A DNA stretch of 64,000 nt, taken from Glossina fuscipes. Taxonomy: Eukaryota > Arthropoda > Insecta > Diptera > Glossinidae. The stretch spans positions 7,865,312-7,929,311 of the forward strand of contig NW_023998415.1 of NCBI RefSeq assembly GCF_014805625.2. The letters run 5' to 3'. Shown piece after piece: positions 36,490 to 49,839 of this stretch. The stretch's first letter is position 1, and every line of letters starts with the position of its first letter. Below the pieces are notes generated by a model, which was not told the origin of the DNA, ran no database searches, and saw nothing but the letters and a program-made list of their open reading frames with translations. The translations under genes and the position numbers were made by a program.

Positions 36490-39400
36490 TCCTTAAAAAT
36501 CGTTACGATTCGAAAATGAATTGTTGTTAAGTATTATCGGTTACCAGGTTTATGCATGCTTGCGATGGCTTAGGGGTTCATTTGCAATTTGCTCCTGTAC
36601 CGGTTGTAGGTGTGGCTCTATGTTGGTTGTGCACATGCTTTTTTTCTTTTTTTTCCTTCTTATTTTTTTGTTTTATTGTACTTACACTATGTTTTATTAT
36701 TAATTTAATATAAATTTTGCTTTAAGTGCCAATTGAACTCGACTGTTATTTGTTTAGTTGAGAGTTTCATGTATAAGTAGAATTAAAATAAATAAATAAA
36801 ACGTAAGCCAACACCATCCAGTCGGCGCAAATAGACGCAAACCGGCGTTGCTAGGAACTAAATTCCCCTTAAGATAATTGCATATTTTTCTAGTGGCCAT
36901 GTCACTTGTGTGTTCCACGACACTAAGAATTGTCTTTGAATATGGCATGTATGAAAATGTACTGACATATCGCTTGAATCTTTAAGAATCGCTGAATTAA
37001 AATGTTTAACTTAGTAACAGAGTTTATTTTCAATTAATTACCGCACAGTACACACACGCATCATATACTACGCATAGCGCATGCACAGCCATTCAAGCTG
37101 TGCTTTTAAAAACATTTCTTCTTTCAACAAATTTGCTTTTTCTCTACAATGAAATTTGATGCTTGCAAATTTAATTCAAAGTGACATTATTATTTTTTAC
37201 TTCTCGCGAACCACGCTCTCGTCTACGTGCGTTCCCCTTTTAGCACGAGCACTGCAACTAAAAAAAAAAATAAAAAATAAATAATAATAAAGTTTTGTTT
37301 TACGCTCGTTTTCATCGTTTCGAACAACAATAGTGTTCCGTTCGGCATTTGTATAGCCTGAGGCTGTTTGGTATTTCGTTTGAAACGAATTTGTGCAATC
37401 AAGCGTAATAATTGGTCTTTAACCAGATGTCATTGACGATTAGTTGGGAATTTGAGAACTTCTCGATGTATTGCATAACATTTTACTAAAAATCTTTATT
37501 AAAATTATTATAAAAAAAAAAAAGCAGAAAATGACGATGACAAAGTGGAATGAAATCACAAGTTCATGAAAACGCTTTAAGCTGCTTATGGTTTAAAAAG
37601 ATAATAAAATATAAAAACGTTTTATTGGATCGTATCCTTCGATGTCCGCATAATTTGTTAGTTTGGTTACTTCATTCTTAACATAAGCTCAGGTGCGAAC
37701 CTTAACTCTTCAGTTGTTCATATATAATCGCAGTTTAGCTTTGCCATTTTTTATGCACCTCAATCATTCATTCAAACTTAAAAACGAATATTAATGGAAT
37801 TTCGTTCATATCAGGTAGTTTTATGAAATGTGAACCATATTTTCGGACAAGTGAAGACTATATATTCTTAAGGAATGTGATATTTAATTTTCAAATTTCT
37901 TATAACTTGCGGATTTTGGCGATTGTGGGCCAATTTTTAAGCTCTATTTACTGACGAACGTACGTACGCACATATGTAGATTAGTCAACTTGCGAAAGAA
38001 ATGAATGGAAGTGAACATTAAAATAAATATTTTGCAATAATACATTGTCAAATGAAACATTTACACTTGAGACATATAAAATATAATCGGGATGTAAGTA
38101 CATCTGAAAAGGTGTACAAAATGAATATACGCCAACAAAAACAGAATATTATCTCTAGTGCGTCGCACGATGGTGTTAACAATGTCAACCCATTTTTATA
38201 TAGTAGGACGATTGCGCTTAGCGTTCGCTCTAGTCTCTGATCTACAAAAACACCATCTCGCAATATTCGAAACAGCTGTGCTGTGTAACAAACACACGTG
38301 AAACTCACGCAGCTCAAACTTATGAAGCTATTTTATAATCAATGACAAAAAAGCACAATCTGTCTACACAGCAAACACTATTAAGACGCAGAAGAAGAAG
38401 AGATTCAAAATACGGATTAAGATACGTAATTTTTTAATATAACCTTAAGTTTGCTATAACTTTTGCTTAACTCGACTCCAAATTAAATAGAATTAACACA
38501 CTATATAAAGTCACAACTATATAAAGTCAACGTACGTGAAGGGCCCATATATATCCACAAGCTTTTAGCATGCAGTAAAAATGTCCGTACAGACCTCTCA
38601 TTTTTATGGTTGAAAAGCGAAAACGGATTTTAAATAATTTCGTATTTTAAAAATCCTTGCGTGTGTTTATTACGCTATTACTATGCTGTAAATTATGTGG
38701 TGAAAGCAAACTCTGTGGTGCAACTGCCGATGGGTTCCTCAACGAAAAATGTTAAAAACATTAAAAATTTCTTTATCATAAGCTATGGCGTCGCTGAACC
38801 GCTTCAATACCTATCGGAAAGGGTATGTGTTATAAGAATTCGTCAAATATTTGTGAAACGTGCAAAGAGAATACCAAGATAATTCTTCTTCCTTTTCTTC
38901 TCACTGTCGGTTAAAATCAAAGCTGCGTACTGAAAACTATATAACGACGTCTATTATAACGAAGTTAATTTTAATTTTTTTTCTTATCACGCTGATCAAA
39001 CGTAATCGCTCTATAGATTCGCTTGTAATTATCAAGCAAGCAATACGAGCAACCCGATATGTGCAACGCGATATATAAGACCAAGATCTCGAACAAGTTG
39101 ATCCTTACGTTATTTTGTATTTAAATATCGTACGGAAATGTTGGGTATCAATAGCTTCGGCCCAAACAGTACCTAACTTATCTTTTACATCTTTTTTACT
39201 TTGGCGATTATTAGGTGCTGTTATAATATATTTCAATATTTCACTTGTAAAGCAAGGAAGAAGAAAAAAAAGCAAAACGATTGACAAGTTCACACATCAC
39301 GATTTAAAAGTCTTACCTTACTATGTTGCCGTTACCATGCCCAGCTTGATTGCACACTCTGCCGTTTCTATATTTTTATCGATTCTATAGTGTCTTATAA

Positions 39401-39765
39401 TAGTTAACTTTTAATTAAAGTTCTTACGAGTTCCTTGCAACAAAAAAAGGAAAAAAAACAAAAAAAAAACAAAAGAGGTAAGGCCGACCAACCGATACAC
39501 ACAAAATAACGCCAATCAACCTTATTAAAATTCTAAGTTGTCTTCATTATTTCAAAGCAAACTCGATTGAGCTCACATAGTATGATCGTATGACGCCATA
39601 TTGTCACAATGTAGCAAGAAGTCTCAGCAACAAATGGCAAACATTGGTCTTAGGCCAAAGGATGAATCGACTTATACATACATACATACATACAAAAGCA
39701 AAGGCAATATGATTCTATACATGCACACACGTACAAGCACAAGCACGCAGTTATATGTATATGCA

Positions 39766-39809
<44 letters not shown>

Positions 39810-40430
39810 AGAGAAACATACACGCACACAAACATCAAAATGAGACAAACATTAACCTGTAGCTGCCAATTGAGGATGTTACACGATTGCTATGTTATTG
39901 CCTTAACTAGCTGTGTTTTTCCTTAAATGTTCTGGCATTTCTAAGTTGTTGGTGCAATGTTGTTTTATGTTTTGTTAGTAAAGCAGTACGTCACTTAAAC
40001 ACACACACACACACACACACACATACGCACATAAAGGCATACATATATATATGTATATATATATATATATAGGCATACATTCCTAGTTCATTCAATCTTC
40101 AAAACGGAGTAAAGGAATTTATAACGTGGCGGTATTTGTGTAATTACTGGCGCCATAATGTGTGTTAGACCAAATGCAATACAGCAACAGGGGGATACAC
40201 TCGTCACTGACACAATCACATACATTCATTATACGTACATAGATAGTCTTTTACGTGCATGGCATATTTTTCTTTAGCATGTGGCATCAATTCATTTTTT
40301 TGTATGTAACTGTTCTTCTTGCATCTTAAACGAAAGAAAACAAAAAAAATCATAGAAAAATATTTAGCGAGAAATTCATTTCAATGGTAAATGTGTTAAG
40401 AGCTTCTTCCTAGTTGTACTTGAAAGAGCT
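36490..40430. other. non-coding stretch
   Basis: No gene is recognised. Includes (TA)n/(CA)n at 39760-39806, (AC)12 at 39999-40022, and a tandem duplication of ACTATATAAAGTCA near 38502-38530 that contains two TATA-like boxes. Confidence 0.45.
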
Positions 40431-40438
40431 TTCCATTC

Positions 40439-40502
40439 CATCGCCATCGCCATCGCCATCGACATCGCCATCGCCATCGCCATCGACATCGCCATCGCTA
40501 TC
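40439..40502. repeat. CATCGC hexanucleotide repeat
   Basis: About ten copies of a six-base unit, mostly CATCGC with every fourth unit CATCGA. In one frame it encodes Ser-Pro repeats, but the surrounding open frame has no other protein-like features. Confidence 0.9.
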
Positions 40503-40509
40503 GGCATTA

Positions 40510-42798
40510 AAGGTTTTTCTAACTCCAATAGCTGGCGGATTTCTACCTTTTACCCCCCTCTCCGCTACAAAAAAGAATAATGTTCACTTATATTCACATT
40601 CTCATGTTTATACCCACTCTAAATATCGATGAGCTTAAATATTTTCTTTTCTTTTCTTTTCATTCTTTTTTTTTTTTTTTAAACCAACTTTTTTGCCGTA
40701 ATAATAAACAATGATGATGTTGTCTTTATTTTGTGTGTGGGTATGTGCGTGTTAGTATAAAGATGGTTATGTCATTGTCGTGATGTCATTAAATGTTTCC
40801 ATTACCATTTTTATGAGCCTCTGAAGCCATTGACATTGTGACTTGTTTATAAGCTACTGTAACTACATATCTTTGTTGTATATTTTTGTCGTTGCTGTTG
40901 TTGCTTTTGGAGTTTATTAATTCGGTTAACGAACTTTTCTACTTTACTATTATTCTTCTCGAAAAAGCATGAGAGATTATATTTAAAGATATTTAAAAAA
41001 AAAGAAAATAAAAAAAACAAAAAAAAACAAAAAAACAGGAATAAATACAAAAAGACACTGTTCATGAGAAAAGGCCATAAAAATGCTCTGACTCCGTAAA
41101 GAAGTAGAATTCAATTTTACATAGCTTACATACGCTATAAAAACCTTAAATTCAACACTTGAGGAGCGCAATCCCTGTCAACCGTACAAAATTTTTGATC
41201 TTGAATTTTTTAAGTGAAAAAAGCGCGAACACGTTTTATAGATCAGATATCGACCCGGATGCATAAAATATTTAAAATTCTATTTTAATATTTATACAGT
41301 TATGCGGACGTCTGTCGTCTAAGGTTTGTCTGTATTTGTAGTATAAGGAACTCGATTGAATTTTCGTGAAGAAATGAATCCGTTTTATCTCGTATTATGC
41401 CTAAACAATGGCTCACTGCCAGCGGCAAAAAAGAATCTTATTTTCTATTACTTTTAAGCACTTTTTCCTCTCTTTAATATAGTTTTAGATTTTTTGATGG
41501 TTGGATCTTAGGCAAATACTTTTTCGGAACTAAATAAAGAAATGAAGCGATGTCTCTAATGGAAGCGTTTTCTTTATACAGCTATTCTTTAAAATCCAGA
41601 CACGTTATTGCATTGGCTTTGCGACATTTCGTTCGTATACCTCGATCTGCCACCGATGCCTACCTGTGATCTCTCTGAGTTTTAGCTCGTAAATTACTGA
41701 TAAAATTAAAACACATATTTCCAACATATCTTCCAAACTTGGTCTAGCTGAAGAGTTTATGAATCTGAAAGCGTTGAGCCCTCTTCCAAATTTAACCTCT
41801 GGAAATTGGGAAAGAAGACCAATCAATTTACTTTTGCACATGTTGCATGTTTGCACATATATATATATTTGGTAAATTATTTCAAAAATTTTTAAATTTC
41901 TTTAAAGGAAGGACTACACAAAACCTCTTAGATTTGAAAATATCAGCCAAAAATCATCTATAAATCAAAAATTAACTAAAGTTAAAAAAAGCCAAAAAAG
42001 TCCTCCGCCATGCATTGAGTAAATGGTTGACAGCGTACGTTCGTAAAGAAAAGTTTCGAGAAAAATTTATTAATTGGAAAAGAAAATTTTACCCTTTAAG
42101 CGATATTTTAACGGCTAGTAGAGCAAATAATGATAGAAACGGGCGAGACTAATCTTACTAAGCTTGTGTATCCTAAATGAAATCATCGGAGCGTTGTTTC
42201 TCGACATTTTATATAATAAATGCATAAAAGTAGTGAGATTATCTAACGCAGTCTTTAGCAGCGCAACATAACGAACGTACGATGTTGATAGCCACATATG
42301 CACCCATTCATGCTACTTTCAACTAATTTATAAACACTTCCAAGTTGCTTCGTTTCTTCTCGATCTAATCGGGCAATTTTGCATTGCACGTTTTTTTGAT
42401 TATATTTTGAGTTAATATAACCTGCTATTGCATAGCTATAATTCACGTGATTTATGGCTATTCCCGAAGTATAGGAATTTAAGCAAAGGACCCATTATAA
42501 TGACCACACCTTGAAAATTCGAAATGTTCGTGAGAGTACGAATGGACAGACAGATAAGTAAATCCCCTTGAAAATTTATGTTAATTAAAGATTTGTATCG
42601 CTACGGGTGTATGTTAATCTGACTTCGCCAGCGAATATAAAAACAAAAAAAAATACTTTTAATACAAATTCGATTAATAGCAACTCTACAAACGATACAA
42701 AGGTAAGCAGGCACAGAATTTTCTCACCGGTCTCTTTATAGTTAACAAAATCATTACTGTGAATATGCTTTGCATTAATCGAACTTTTTATTTGATAC

Positions 42799-42836
<38 letters not shown>

Positions 42837-43220
42837 CCAAGTGAACGATTTGCAATTGTTTACGTCATTTGTTGTTTCCTCTTTTCCTGACTGGAACCAT
42901 CCTGGAACCGCTTTCGCATTACCTGGAAATAGATCGTTGCTTAGCTATCTTTACATACTATATTCCTTATCCTCGCATGAAATTAATTGACGGTTCGGAT
43001 GTTGTCTTCGTGTGGCTTTATTCCGGAGTATTCCGCGCAAAAAACCTCGTGCATTGTTCCATCGATTCGTATCCCTCAGCATGGCTTTTGATAGGCTGCA
43101 GGATGTAATATCTACTTCCAGAGATCTGGTAAATGTATTTCTAAAAATGCTCAAGGCGAACAGATAACAGTGTGCTTGGCATTGTCGCTTATGCTTTGAG
43201 ATAAATTGCACGCCTGACCT
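40510..43220. other. non-coding stretch
   Basis: No gene is recognised. (AT)16 at 42801-42832. An 83-codon frame on the minus strand at 41605-41856 (with RPSLEDMLEICVLIL) is not recognised. Confidence 0.45.
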
Positions 43221-43231
43221 GCTCGTAGTTT

Positions 43232-43434
43232 ATTATTATTATTATTATTACTATTACTATTATTATTATTGTTATTAATTTCGCCAGAGAAAAAAATGCT
43301 AAGACTAAGCTCTTAAAAGCACTAGCATCTAAGGCTATCGGCTTTTATTAAAAACTTTACCGCACTTGAGATTCGAACCCACGACCATTGACTTGTTAGT
43401 CGAGATTCCTCGCCTTCGGCTACTCAGGCGAGTA
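43232..43434 (-). mobile_element. tRNA-derived SINE, copy 2
   Basis: On the minus strand it starts TACTCGCCTGAGTAGCCGA (A box decayed), then has a good B box at 43368-43379 (GGTTCGAATCTC), the shared body (AGCCGATAGCC, GATGCTAGTGC, TTAGTCTTAGCATTTT, TCTCTGGCGAAAT) and ends in an imperfect (TAA)n tail. It is flanked by an 11-bp direct repeat GCTCGTAGTTT at 43221-43231 and 43435-43445, a clear target-site duplication of target-primed retrotransposition. Confidence 0.9.
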
Positions 43435-44109
43435 GCTCGTAGTTTGAAAACGACAGAGATATCACGGAAAGTTTTCTTTCGCAGTCAAAACTTGAGCTAA
43501 GAAAAAAATTTTCTTTTCCATGTTTTCTCCAAACCCATCGTTTAACGCCGGATCCATTATCCTCTCGAATCATTTTCACAGTGTAGAAATCCTTTAAGCT
43601 GCTTATAGCTTACGAAGGAGACATTTGCGTTGTACTGCTTTCTGTTTCAGCTACACTGCGAACAAGTTTTCTTCTGGCCTATTTCGTTCCGTTCATATTT
43701 ACCATAATTTTGAGCAAAGTGGTTGCGGTTGTCACCGCTTTGTGTACGACCTTCTTTTAAAGGTTCCGCAAGCATTAATTCAGTATCTGCCTGTACTCCA
43801 ACATACATGGAATTGGTTAAAGATTGGATAACGTGCCTGACGACTTATATTTCCGGCAGCTGGAATGATTTTCGGCCCGTGCATTGCTCTGTTGCCTATA
43901 TCGAAGAGGATATGTTGACGATCACTTAGCCTTTTTCTTCCCTTTTTGTGCTACTACGCAACGCGTACATGCCCCATGTCACGCTTTAGAAAGCGAAAGC
44001 AAAGCCGAGGTTTCGTGTAACAAAAAATTCTTTTTTCTAACTTTTTTGAATGCAATTCTCATGAGTTACAATGGAAATCATCTGGTACTAATACTGGTGA
44101 AGTGATCTT

Positions 44110-44345
44110 CTTTGCGTACACCTTCAAAACAGTTAAGTTTCCAAAAGGTATTTTAAACTTAACCTTTTCTGTTTTCCAATTTCTAAGTTAGTGTTTCGCT
44201 TTGCAAAATCGTTTTGTGCGTGCCTTGCTAAGTACAGCAACATCCTTATTTTGTTCGATTGCTGTTGTGTAGCATCACACTTTAGCACTTCCTAGGCTAA
44301 CTTGAATCAATTTACGTCAGATCTTGTAGTACTTTGTTGCATGCT
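44110..44345 (-). pseudogene. possible start of LINE ORF2 endonuclease
   Basis: Immediately downstream of the ORF1 relic, a minus-strand frame reads MQQSTTRSDVN, then FKLA and EVLKCDATQQQSNKI, with stops between. 'Q.NL..SK.A...LK' is the usual opening of LINE endonuclease domains (AP endonuclease type). It is very degraded; the position after ORF1 is the main support. Confidence 0.25.
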
Positions 44346-44354
44346 GCGCTTCAC

Positions 44355-45365
44355 ATAAAGTGATTTATATCTGTGTAATCCTTCCCCGCACAAATGCATT
44401 GCGTTTCGTTCTTGCATTGTACGGCTTTTCCGCATCTCGTACATAGTGAACTGCAGTCTTTTCGGACAATCTCTTGCCAGATGGCCTGTGTCTAAGCATC
44501 AAGAGCATATTTTCTTACCCTCTTTTTCTATGATGCGGCATCGAACCCATTGTATTTTCATTTTGTTGACTTCAATATTTGTGCGGCTAATGTTGGGACT
44601 TCTGCGTCTGATTCATCCGTTGCTTTTCGTTCACGTCTTCTATTTCGAATAAGATCGTCAGCTCAAGATTTCTCGAGATAGCTGTTCCCCGTCTCCAGAA
44701 AGTTGCAGTCCCTTTTGTAGATTACTAACTGCTGGCCATCCTCTCTTTTCTTTACCGCCCTTTATTCGACGAATCCATATTTTTGAAAATCTCAGCAAAA
44801 AAAATATGCCTCGTCCTCATCCTCGTCCGTCACTCAAGATTCTCACCGCCTTTTCCGGTTTAATAATCATTTTCCTTCGCTTCTTCTATTATATCTTCTC
44901 TGCAGCCGTTGCCTTTTGGACACATTTCCATTTGCCGCCTGGGCATTTAAAGGATGGAACCTTTCGCTCAACGGCCACCGCGTAATGTAATGTTCCGTCT
45001 TAATACGTTTGTTGTCCTCCATAAGTCCGTCAGAGTGTTTATAGCTAATATTTTTCTATTTCCCATCTATTATTGGTGCAGGGTCATAGCTTTCGCTCGA
45101 TTTGCTGTATGTATGTTTGTGGCATTAGTTACTACAATGCTTATAGCATGTAATGTGCACGCCAATTTAGTGATCGCTTGTTTTTTTGTTTTTCATTCTT
45201 CACTCCATTGAGGTTTTCTTCACTTATTGCTACGTCCTGGATAGCTTTTTTTACATTTATTGCATTTGAAATTTGTTCTGCTTGGTGGTCTTCGAATGTT
45301 TTTTTTTTTTGCATTTTCGGCGAGCGGATCGCCAACTGGGTTGTCGTCCATTTTGCCTGTTGGGT
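44355..45365 (-). pseudogene. decayed LINE ORF1 (gag-like, zinc knuckles)
   Basis: On the minus strand a possible start (MDDNPVGDPLAENAKKK) lies at about 45325-45335, followed by a lysine-rich region after a frameshift. At about 44580-44465 the frame reads KMKIQWVRCRIIEKEGKK, then CS*CLDTGHLARDC, which is a C-x2-C-x4-H-x4-C zinc knuckle carrying one stop codon. A shifted frame continues CTRCGKAVQC and NETQCICAGKDY, a damaged second knuckle. 'W-V-x-C-R-I-x-E-x-E' before a knuckle is typical of ORF1 of R1/I/Jockey-group LINEs, which binds the element RNA. Several frameshifts and stops show it is dead. The plus-strand open frames here are shadows. Confidence 0.6.
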
Positions 45366-45369
45366 GTTG

Positions 45370-46390
45370 GCAGTTGAACTGCTGCTGTGTTAGTTGTTAT
45401 TGCTGCTGCTGCCATTATATTTGCTATTTGATTACTTATATTCTTGCCTATTTGTTTGTGTGTATGTATGTATGTATCATATATATTGTGTATACGACTG
45501 CGTTTGCGTATGCATATATCTATATTGTATTAGAGCACATATGCTCGTGAATCCAAGTGCTTCCATTAATCTCTCTATTGTTGTCGTACCTATGAATGTT
45601 GGTTGCCCCGTATCGAGCCTACTTTAAAAGGACGCCCTCGCTTATGCTATACTTTTTAATTTATTTCTGAGAGCACGACAGACGGATATTTAGGTGACAG
45701 ATATTTAGGCTAAGTTTCAATAGCCTTCGCGTTCTCTTATCGAAAACGCAGGGTTGCGTTTTGTTCGAAATAATCACAGTAAAGCCTTCCCTGCTTTTCT
45801 TTTTGGGTACACGATCTTGAAAAGCCCCAAATGTCTATCAGGAAGGAGGAGCACATAAAAGGTGGAAAGGTAGAAAGAAAAACAACACGAAAACTCTTCT
45901 TCTATTCGGTTTTTAATTTAAAATCTGCAAGAAATTACGAAGCACTCGTTAAAACACGTCCTCTCGCATTAACTAATCGCACCGATTTGTGGATATTTGT
46001 GTATGAATTCGTATTCTATTATGCATATATAGTGATGCGTCATATGTCATATGTAAAGACGATACGGCTACATTAGCTAACAAATTTAAATTGGTGGTCG
46101 CGCCGAAGTATGAAGGGCGAATGTAACGATTACTCATCAACCATCCGTTCAGTAAGCCAGTCAGTCAATTAGTTGTATATGGCAGTTGGTCGGTTGGTGC
46201 TCATATTGCGATTGGATTTCAATTTTATATTCGCATTTACATATTCTGCTTGCATAGCACCCATAGACATGCGATGCTTGCTGCAAATTCTTCCTTTTCT
46301 TGAATGCTGCTTTGTACACCAATATGAAAATTTGAACTGGTTTTGTATTTTTGGAATTGCAAAAATATTCTTTTAAGTGCTTTTTCTCCT
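45370..46390. other. non-coding stretch
   Basis: No gene is recognised. Short (GTAT)n near 45463-45477. Open frames have no family resemblance. Confidence 0.45.
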
Positions 46391-46396
46391 TTTCAG

Positions 46397-46472
46397 CTCT
46401 TTTGATATGAATGTTAACAATTCTAGAGCGTTTCAATGTGAGCGCGTCAATTCTCTAATCATACACTCGTAG
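46397..46472 (+). CDS. candidate terminal exon, unknown
   Basis: An excellent acceptor (tgctttttctccttttcag, ending 46396) is followed by 24 open codons (SFDMNVNNSRAFQCERVNS) and TAG. Not recognised. Strong acceptors with short open frames occur by chance in T-rich DNA. Confidence 0.15.
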
Positions 46473-46479
46473 ATAAATC

Positions 46480-48041
46480 TCTGATTACGTAAAATAAGTC
46501 GCCTTCAATACTACTATGATAAAAATCTTATATTGCCACAGAGAGCAAAGAGGTGCTCTAGGTTCAATCATAGTAACTAATGTTTGTCGGCTTGTATGTT
46601 TGTTTGTCTGCAGATGACAAAATTACAATCTTGAAACGTACATTTAGTCTTTCACTCGATTCATTGCAAATTTGAGTAACTTTGGCCAAAAATTTGTATT
46701 AGGAGATGAGATCGCTTTAACTGTCTTTAATTTTCGGTTTTTTTTTACACGCTTAGGTTTTTTTTTACACGGAAATACTTTTGTTTCAGAGAAAAGTTGA
46801 CATTTACATCGCCATTTTGTTATAGCCCTGAAGTAGAATTTTTAAGCCTCATAGAATGATAGGTTTACAGTGAATTCATGTCATTAATATATTTTTTTTC
46901 GATTTTGGTATCACTTGAAGGAAAAGAAAAAAACACGAGTGTAACTTCTTAGGCCTTTTCTTGGCACTTTTTGCAAAGCTTTCCGAGTCTTATAAGGTCC
47001 TTTTGTTTTTCGAAACCACTACTGCTAGTAGTAGTAGTAGTAGCAGGTGTTAACAGTAATTTTCCTATTTTTTGCATAAAATTATTTTCTGTCTATTCGG
47101 CTTTATTTATTTATTTTTTTTTTTGTCTCTGTTCAACATAAGACGTAAGTTCTTTTGCGCGATCATCATCTATCATGTTGACCACGCTCTCTTAATGATT
47201 TACTAAATGCCTGACCTCACTTTACATTTTGCGTTTGTCCTCGCGTTCGCTGTGCGTATCTCGGCGCGGATTGTCAAATATCTGGTACTTGATTTTTATG
47301 TCTGATCCGTCTTCTGTCCTTCTGTTGGTCTTTGTTATTTATTTATTCATTTTTTTTTTGTTTTATTCTCATTTAATTCGTTAATTTTAAATGTTCTATA
47401 CTCTTGGTTAGGTTTCACTTTTTTTCCTTTTCCCCTTTTTCTTTATACTTCTCTCCAAAAAGCGGTAATATATTATTTCGTTATTGCGTTTGAAGCTGTC
47501 TGATGATTGAGCATGGTCTTCTGACTTTGTATAGTCTTTGCTGTCGTTGTTCTTGTTATTGCTTTGCAAAGTACAAAAAATTAGGACAGATTTTGGAATT
47601 TTATAAATCGTATCGCAAAATAGATTTGCGGCAGAGGTTACTAGCCGATAAATTAAAACGGCTTTGAAATGATCGCTACAATTTTATGATAGTATGTTTG
47701 TTCACTTCATTTGGTTTGCAATTTGGCGTCAAGATTTAGCAACCACTTTACGCAAAAACAAGGTAAAACTGCGCCTGATAGACACACTAATATATTTCTT
47801 CTAATTAATAGAGAATTGCGACTCTCTTATATATATGTACCTTTTTATGGGTATTGAAGATGCGGTGTAAGCCTAATGTAGCTTCAATCTCTTGTTTGCA
47901 TTTTTGTTGCAAATATCAAGTGCTATAGAACGCATATCATTTATAATCCAGACATAAGTGTTTACGCACACGGAAACATACATATGTATATATTTATATA
48001 TATATAGTATATATATATATGTATATATATATAAATATATA

Positions 48042-48083
<42 letters not shown>

Positions 48084-48255
48084 ATACAGTCGTCTAAATA
48101 TGTGCATAGATGTGTGTAAACACCCATTCGCGCTCCAGTGTGTGCGTTCGTGTTCGTGTTCATGTTCGTGTGTGTATGAGTGCGTTTGTGTATTTATTTA
48201 CAAATGGCGCATATGAATTTTATATGCTAAAATTTGTGCGAGTATATATCTCTTT
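46480..48255. other. non-coding stretch
   Basis: No gene is recognised. At 46739-46775 a tandem duplication of GGTTTTTTTTTACACG; (AGT)n near 47027-47044; long (TA)n block at about 47985-48080. Confidence 0.45.
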
Positions 48256-48262
48256 TTTACAG

Positions 48263-48459
48263 GCCATTATCCCATGTCGCACTTTGCAAACCGACAGGTG
48301 GACATATGGACAGATAGTCTGACACTTGCAGACAACCATCGCTACAAGATCAAGCAACTAACCAAAATCATACTTACTGTATCCTTAGCTTGTAGCGTCC
48401 TCTCTCGACGGATCTACTTCTTCTTGCTTTTATTGTTTCCTCTTGCAGTAGCCGTTTAA
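48263..48459 (+). CDS. candidate exon with C-terminal hydrophobic stretch
   Basis: A strong acceptor (atatctcttttttacag, ending 48262) opens about 64 codons: HYPMSHFANRQVDIWTDSL, then NHRYKIKQLTKIILTV, ending RRIYFFLLLLFPLAVAV and stop. The last 20 residues would make a membrane segment. It is not recognised. The GC content is higher than nearby. Confidence 0.2.
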
Positions 48460-48499
48460 CATTCGCTTGTTATTAAGCAAGCAAAGAAAGAAGAAGCGA

Positions 48500-49830
48500 C
48501 CCTTTTGTACAACTCAAATTCTGTCTTTTTTTTTTTTTTTTTTTTTTTTCTTTTCTTTTCTTTATCTTTCATTTTTGTTCACTTCACTCTCTGCAGCGGC
48601 TTTCGTTGTTTTTGATCACATCTTGTTGCTTTTTATGTACTTAAATGTTTCCCTGTGTGTTTTTGCTTTAAGCGGCCTCCTTTTTCTTTCGCATCACATA
48701 AAAAAGGGCTTTAACCAATATCAAAGCGTCTAAGCCGCCAAATATGTATATCCATGTATGGCTCGCTCGAAGACTGCGCTGTTACGTTGATTTACGCTGT
48801 TTTTGGCAATGCTATGTACTCCAAGTGCGTGCCTCCTTACTCGTATAAATGTATTGTGTTACAGGTATGTTTGTTTGTATACAACTACTTTAAAAAGACT
48901 ATTTGCATATAATGAATTAAGTTAGGTATACCATAATGTAAGTGACGACTAATTTTTTCAAACGCTGCTGAACTAAAGACTAAATGTTTACAAAATTCAT
49001 ATAAAACTATCCGCTTGCGCGTTCTATAACTATAATGACCCTATATGTCGGTCTATCGGTCGGCAAAATTTAATTTAAAATTTTATCAAGATTTCAATCA
49101 ATGTTCACAAAATTATAATAATCAGCTTCGTATTTAATAGATGTATGGAATTGAATTGAAATGGCATTCGCTGCTCTTACAAAATGGCGACCGGTTTTTT
49201 TTTTTAAATTTATTTTCAATTAATCAAGAAAATGTTTCAAATTCATATTACGGGCGATGAACGTCGATTTCGACGTCGACCAGGCAACTGCTTTTGAAAT
49301 TTAAATCAATGTCAAGTGACAAAAACATAACATATGCGCAACATTAGAAAATAAAACGCGTGTTAAAAAGTTATAATCGACCCGCGTCGAACGTTACATA
49401 CCCTACACCATTTCGGTCAGTATACTTCTTCAATAACTTTCCCCATGAAATACAACAAAGATTTCGTTCTTGCGATCATCCATATACCGTAGCTCAAATT
49501 TATTATTTTTTATCGTTATATATGCAGACGAAAATGTAAAGCCTCTTGTCACGTAATAGCTTAACTTTGATGAGAACCCTTGTATGTGAAGCGATTCGCA
49601 ACATGAATCCACTTACTCCACTTTATCATAATTTGTTCTATTTTCATTAAGAATCTTTTTATGGGAGGGACCAACTCGTTTCAGTCAATCGAAGGTTTTT
49701 ACATTCATTTAGCATTGCGAAATACTGTGTATTAGTGCTTCTTACCAACAAGTACTTGAAATGGTGAGGATTACCAACTTTCAACCATTTCCACTTAATA
49801 CTGCTTTCCATGCAAAATGGCCGTAAAAAG
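48500..49830. other. non-coding stretch
   Basis: No gene is recognised. Poly-T at about 48525-48549. At 48845-48875 an acceptor-donor abutment (gtgttacag directly followed by GTATGT) resembles a weaker recursive splice site on the plus strand. Confidence 0.4.
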
Positions 49831-49839
49831 CGATCCGAC

